Positions 61,402 through 64,000 of a stretch of 64,000 nt of DNA are shown here, one piece after another. Every line of letters starts with the position of its first letter. Within the stretch, counting starts at the first letter, position 1. The DNA lies in the NCBI RefSeq assembly GCF_900187125.1, contig NZ_LT906468.1, forward strand, positions 3,658,001 to 3,722,000, written 5' to 3'. The notes under the pieces are model-generated. The model did no database searches and was not told where the DNA came from. It saw only the letters and a list, made by a program, of their open reading frames with translations. The DNA is from Sphingobacterium mizutaii (GTDB taxonomy: Bacteria > Bacteroidota > Bacteroidia > Sphingobacteriales > Sphingobacteriaceae). Position numbers and translations under genes: made by a program.

Positions 61402-61766
61402 ATGCAGGTAGAACAGGTCATTCCGATATTCAGAATATTTGATTATTCCAAGGCAGTCGAGTTTTACATCGACTGGCTTGGTTTTCATATTGACTGGGAA
61501 CATCGATTTGACGACAATTCTCCGATTTACATGCAGATTTCCAGAGATGGAATGGCGATGCACCTAAGCGAGCATCATGGTGATGCCACACCGGGTTCAC
61601 AGGTTTTTGTGAACTGCTCTGGATTAAAGGCGTATCATGAGCAATTGATCCAGAAAAACTACAAGTACAACAAACCCGGTTAAGAGGAACCTTCTATAAC
61701 TGCCATTGCGTTCAGGTCATTGATCCATTTGGCAATAAGATATCTTTCAACGAACCGATTAAATAA
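61402..61766 (+). pseudogene. Glyoxalase/bleomycin-resistance-family gene, frameshifted
   Basis: An 11-bp gap after ilvN is followed by MQVEQVIPIFRIFDYSKAVEFYIDWLGFHIDWEHRFDDNSPIYMQISRDGMAMHLSEHHGD, the VOC (vicinal oxygen chelate) fold of 'glyoxalase superfamily protein'. Frame 1 stops after KYNKPG at 61681-61683. The missing tail (TFYNCHCVQVIDPFGNKISFNEPIK) is read in another frame from 61680 to a stop at 61764-61766. A single deleted base near 61678-61680 explains this. The full product would be about 121 residues. It is a genuine break or a sequencing error; programmed frameshifting is unlikely. Confidence 0.85.
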
Positions 61767-61777
61767 GTATAAAACAA

Positions 61778-62248
61778 ATGGAAAAAGTATTCCAATTCAT
61801 TATCGATGGCCGCAAGGCATTCATCAGATTGATCGATGAATTGTCCTTGGAGCAATTGAACGAAATTCCAACAGGATTCAATAACAACATCATCTGGAAT
61901 TTTGGACATATCGTAGTGAGCACACAAACATTAAGTTATACCCGCACTGGAATCCGTGAAGGGGTTAACTGGGTAAAGTATGTGGATGCCTATGCAAAGG
62001 GCACTAAACCTACCTACTTCGTAAGCCAAGAGGAAGTAAATGATCTTAAGGAAATCGCATTGAGCTCGATCCGTGAGATCGAAGCTGATTACAATGCTGG
62101 GGTTTTCAAGACTACCACTCCTTATGAGACGGCAACCTATGGGGCTACGCTAAACAGCATAGAGGATGTATTGATCACTTCGGTAGGTCATGACAACTTG
62201 CACTATGGCTATGCAACCGCACAAAAAAGAATAATCAACAACAAATAA
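61778..62248 (+). CDS. DinB-family metal-dependent protein
   Basis: A 156-residue four-helix bundle of the DinB/YfiT type. Likely metal His residues lie in WNFGHIVVSTQTL and the C-terminal SVGHDNLHYGYATAQ; DELSLEQLNEIPTGFNNNIIWNFGHI is the family N-terminal pattern. Some members are thiol-dependent transferases; the substrate here is unknown. It sits inside the ilv run between the broken glyoxalase gene and ilvC, with no evident pathway link. Confidence 0.88.
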   Translation: MEKVFQFIIDGRKAFIRLIDELSLEQLNEIPTGFNNNIIWNFGHIVVSTQTLSYTRTGIREGVNWVKYVDAYAKGTKPTYFVSQEEVNDLKEIALSSIREIEADYNAGVFKTTTPYETATYGATLNSIEDVLITSVGHDNLHYGYATAQKRIINNK

Positions 62249-62290
62249 TAAGAAACCTTAATCGAAAAAAATATTTAATTCAGTATTACA

Positions 62291-63772
62291 ATGGCAAATT
62301 ATTTCAACACATTACCTCTTAGAGAGCAATTAGATCAATTAGGCGTTGCAGAATTCATGAATTCATCCGAGTTCAATGAAGGAGTAGAAGCTTTAAAAGG
62401 TAAAAAAATCGTAATCGTAGGTTGTGGAGCTCAAGGCTTGAACCAAGGTCTAAACTTGAGAGATAGCGGATTGGACGTATCTTATGCATTGCGTAAAGAA
62501 GCTATTGAACAAAAAAGAGATTCTTGGAAAAATGCAACTGACAACAATTTCAAAGTTGGAACCTATGAAGAGTTGATTCCTTCGGCTGACCTTGTTATCA
62601 ACTTGACTCCAGATAAACAACATACATCCGTAATCAATGCTGTAATGCCATTGATGAAAGAAGGTGCTACCCTATCCTACTCACACGGCTTCAACATCGT
62701 GGAAGAAGGTATGCAGATCCGTCCAGATATCACGGTAATCATGGTGGCTCCAAAATGTCCAGGATCAGAGGTTCGCGCTGAATACTTAAGAGGATTTGGT
62801 GTTCCTACCTTGATCGCTGTTCACCCAGAAAATGACCCACAAGGAAAAGGATGGGCTGAAGCGAAGGCATACTGTGCTGGAACTGGTGGTGACCGCGCTG
62901 GGGTATTGAAATCATCTTTCGTTGCAGAAGTAAAATCTGACTTGATGGGTGAGCAAACTATCCTATGTGGTTTGTTGCAAACTGGTTCTATTCTTTCATT
63001 TGATAAAATGGTAGAAAAAGGAATCGACGCTGGTTATGCATCAAAGCTTGTTCAATACGGTGTTGAAGTTATTACAGAAGCTTTAAAGCATGGTGGTGTA
63101 AGTGGTATGATGGACCGCTTGAGCAACCCTGCGAAAATCAAGGCTTTTGAATTGTCAGAAGAATTGAAGGACATTATGCGTCCATTGTTCCAGAAACACC
63201 AAGATGATATCATGTCTGGCGAATTCAGCAAGACCATGATGGAAGACTGGGCTAACGGCGATGCAAACTTGTTGAAATGGAGAGCTGAAACAGGTGAGAC
63301 TGCTTTCGAAAAAACTCCAGCTGGAGATGTTAAGATTTCAGAACAAGAGTACTTTGACAATTATCTATTGATGGTTGCTTTCGTGAGAGCTGGTGTTGAA
63401 TTGGCTTTCGAAACGATGGTTGAGGCTGGTATCAAACCAGAATCGGCATACTACGAATCATTGCACGAGACTCCATTGATCGCAAATACCATTGCTCGTA
63501 AGAAATTATTCGAGATGAACCGTGTTATTTCCGACACAGCAGAATATGGTTGTTATTTATTTGACCAAGCTTGTAAGCCATTATTGGCAGATTTCATGAA
63601 GAAAATCGACACGGATGTGGTTGGTAAAAACTTCAATGAAGGAAAAGATGGTTCAGTTGACAACATCAAATTAGTACAGGTTAACGATATTTTAAGAAAT
63701 CATGAAGTAGAAATCGTAGGTAGAAAGTTGCGTAAAGCGATGACTGCTATGAAAGCTATTCAAACTGTTTAA
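62291..63772 (+). CDS. ilvC: Ketol-acid reductoisomerase, class II (long)
   Basis: Second common step of Val/Ile/Leu synthesis, using NAD(P)H. The 493-residue length marks the long class II form, with a duplicated knotted C-terminal domain, rather than the ~330-residue class I. N-terminal Rossmann motif [35 protein letters not shown] (GCGAQG). Other signatures: [47 protein letters not shown] (Asp/Glu metal ligands) and a second repeat toward [21 protein letters not shown]. Confidence 0.97.
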   Translation: MANYFNTLPLREQLDQLGVAEFMNSSEFNEGVEALKGKKIVIVGCGAQGLNQGLNLRDSGLDVSYALRKEAIEQKRDSWKNATDNNFKVGTYEELIPSADLVINLTPDKQHTSVINAVMPLMKEGATLSYSHGFNIVEEGMQIRPDITVIMVAPKCPGSEVRAEYLRGFGVPTLIAVHPENDPQGKGWAEAKAYCAGTGGDRAGVLKSSFVAEVKSDLMGEQTILCGLLQTGSILSFDKMVEKGIDAGYASKLVQYGVEVITEALKHGGVSGMMDRLSNPAKIKAFELSEELKDIMRPLFQKHQDDIMSGEFSKTMMEDWANGDANLLKWRAETGETAFEKTPAGDVKISEQEYFDNYLLMVAFVRAGVELAFETMVEAGIKPESAYYESLHETPLIANTIARKKLFEMNRVISDTAEYGCYLFDQACKPLLADFMKKIDTDVVGKNFNEGKDGSVDNIKLVQVNDILRNHEVEIVGRKLRKAMTAMKAIQTV

Positions 63773-63799
63773 TTTTTCGTAAATTAGATAGCTAAAACT

Positions 63800-63835
63800 G
63801 GGGTAAAATTACCATATTTTGATTTTACCCCTTTT
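63800..63835 (+). terminator. Hairpin with T run between ilvC and leuC
   Basis: GGGGTAAAAT (63800-63809) pairs with ATTTTACCCC (63822-63831) around a 12-base loop, followed by TTTT. It is 34 bp before the leuC start, so it may be a partial terminator or attenuator that lowers leu expression relative to ilv. Confidence 0.6.
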
Positions 63836-63868
63836 AAAATTTCAAACCAACAAGAGATAAAGAGAAAA

Positions 63869-64000
63869 ATGGGAAAAACATTAGTAGAAAAAATTTGGGA
63901 TGCACATGTCGTCAAGCGTCAAGAAGGGTTTCCTGATATCATATATATCGATACCCACCTCATCCATGAAGTGACCTCCCCACAGGCATTTGATGGTTTG
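63869..64000 (+). CDS. leuC: 3-isopropylmalate dehydratase large subunit, N-terminal part
   Basis: The gene runs off the right end; 44 residues are seen ([41 protein letters not shown]). This is the typical aconitase-superfamily LeuC opening, KIWDxHVV and [19 protein letters not shown]. With ilvC upstream, the leucine branch probably continues downstream (leuD, leuA, leuB expected, not visible). The start at 63869 is preceded by the A/G-rich AAGAGATAAAGAG. Confidence 0.93.
   Translation, partial: MGKTLVEKIWDAHVVKRQEGFPDIIYIDTHLIHEVTSPQAFDGL

Overview
The window reads as a chromosomal segment of an AT-rich Bacteroidota bacterium, most likely a Sphingobacterium/Pedobacter-type member of the Sphingobacteriaceae. 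Reasons: promoters of the TTTG-N18/19-TAnnTTTG type, a type IX secretion (T9SS) sorting domain, SusC-style TonB receptors with a carboxypeptidase-regulatory-like N-terminus, DUF4374 and DUF4397 lipoproteins, a BlaR1 relative with TonB-plug-like tails, and long class II ketol-acid reductoisomerase. The species call is inference.

Layout. 1-8.3 kb: a minus-strand nitrite/nitric oxide block (sulfatase-modifying-factor-like protein, cytochrome c-fused copper nitrite reductase nirK, Fe-S repair protein ric, quinol-type nitric oxide reductase, azurin-like cupredoxin) and a collagen-repeat lipoprotein. 8.4-10.1 kb: pth, a small membrane protein and an SPFH protein. Two near-identical 1391-bp IS4-type elements (1987-3377 and 10077-11467) sit in opposite orientation, each with 9-bp target duplications, and each split the apex of an intrinsic terminator hairpin. 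11.5-26.3 kb: blaR1/blaI, citrate synthase, a minimal T9SS-tail protein, kup, an amino-acid permease, ACP phosphodiesterase, tyrS, a DUF4397 lipoprotein, ftsK and a LolA-like protein. 26.4-32.3 kb: an L-rhamnose operon (transporter, aldolase/dehydrogenase, isomerase, kinase). 32.8-35.4 kb: scoA-thiolase-scoB for acetoacetate/3-ketoacid metabolism. 35.8-38.2 kb: a coiled-coil membrane protein and a two-gene ABC system. 38.2-39.6 kb: a 1.4-kb gene-free stretch packed with dispersed repeats and a perfect 38-bp palindrome. 39.6-43.0 kb: two M14-type peptidase relatives, the second lacking key catalytic residues.

43.2-53.8 kb is a complete ferric-siderophore acquisition island: TonB receptor plus DUF4374 surface lipoprotein on the plus strand and, divergently, a Fes-like esterase, a YncE-type beta-propeller, two permeases, ATPase, binding lipoprotein and siderophore-interacting reductase. 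A dyad resembling an iron-repressor site lies in the shared promoter region. Together these would move a ferric siderophore across both membranes and release iron in the cytoplasm.

54.0-64.0 kb: atpD-atpC, then a branched-chain amino-acid operon ilvE-ilvD-ilvB-ilvN-(frameshifted glyoxalase)-(DinB)-ilvC and the start of leuC. The atpD/atpC and ilvD/ilvB junctions each carry a related long AT-rich inverted repeat. No rRNA, tRNA or CRISPR array was recognised.
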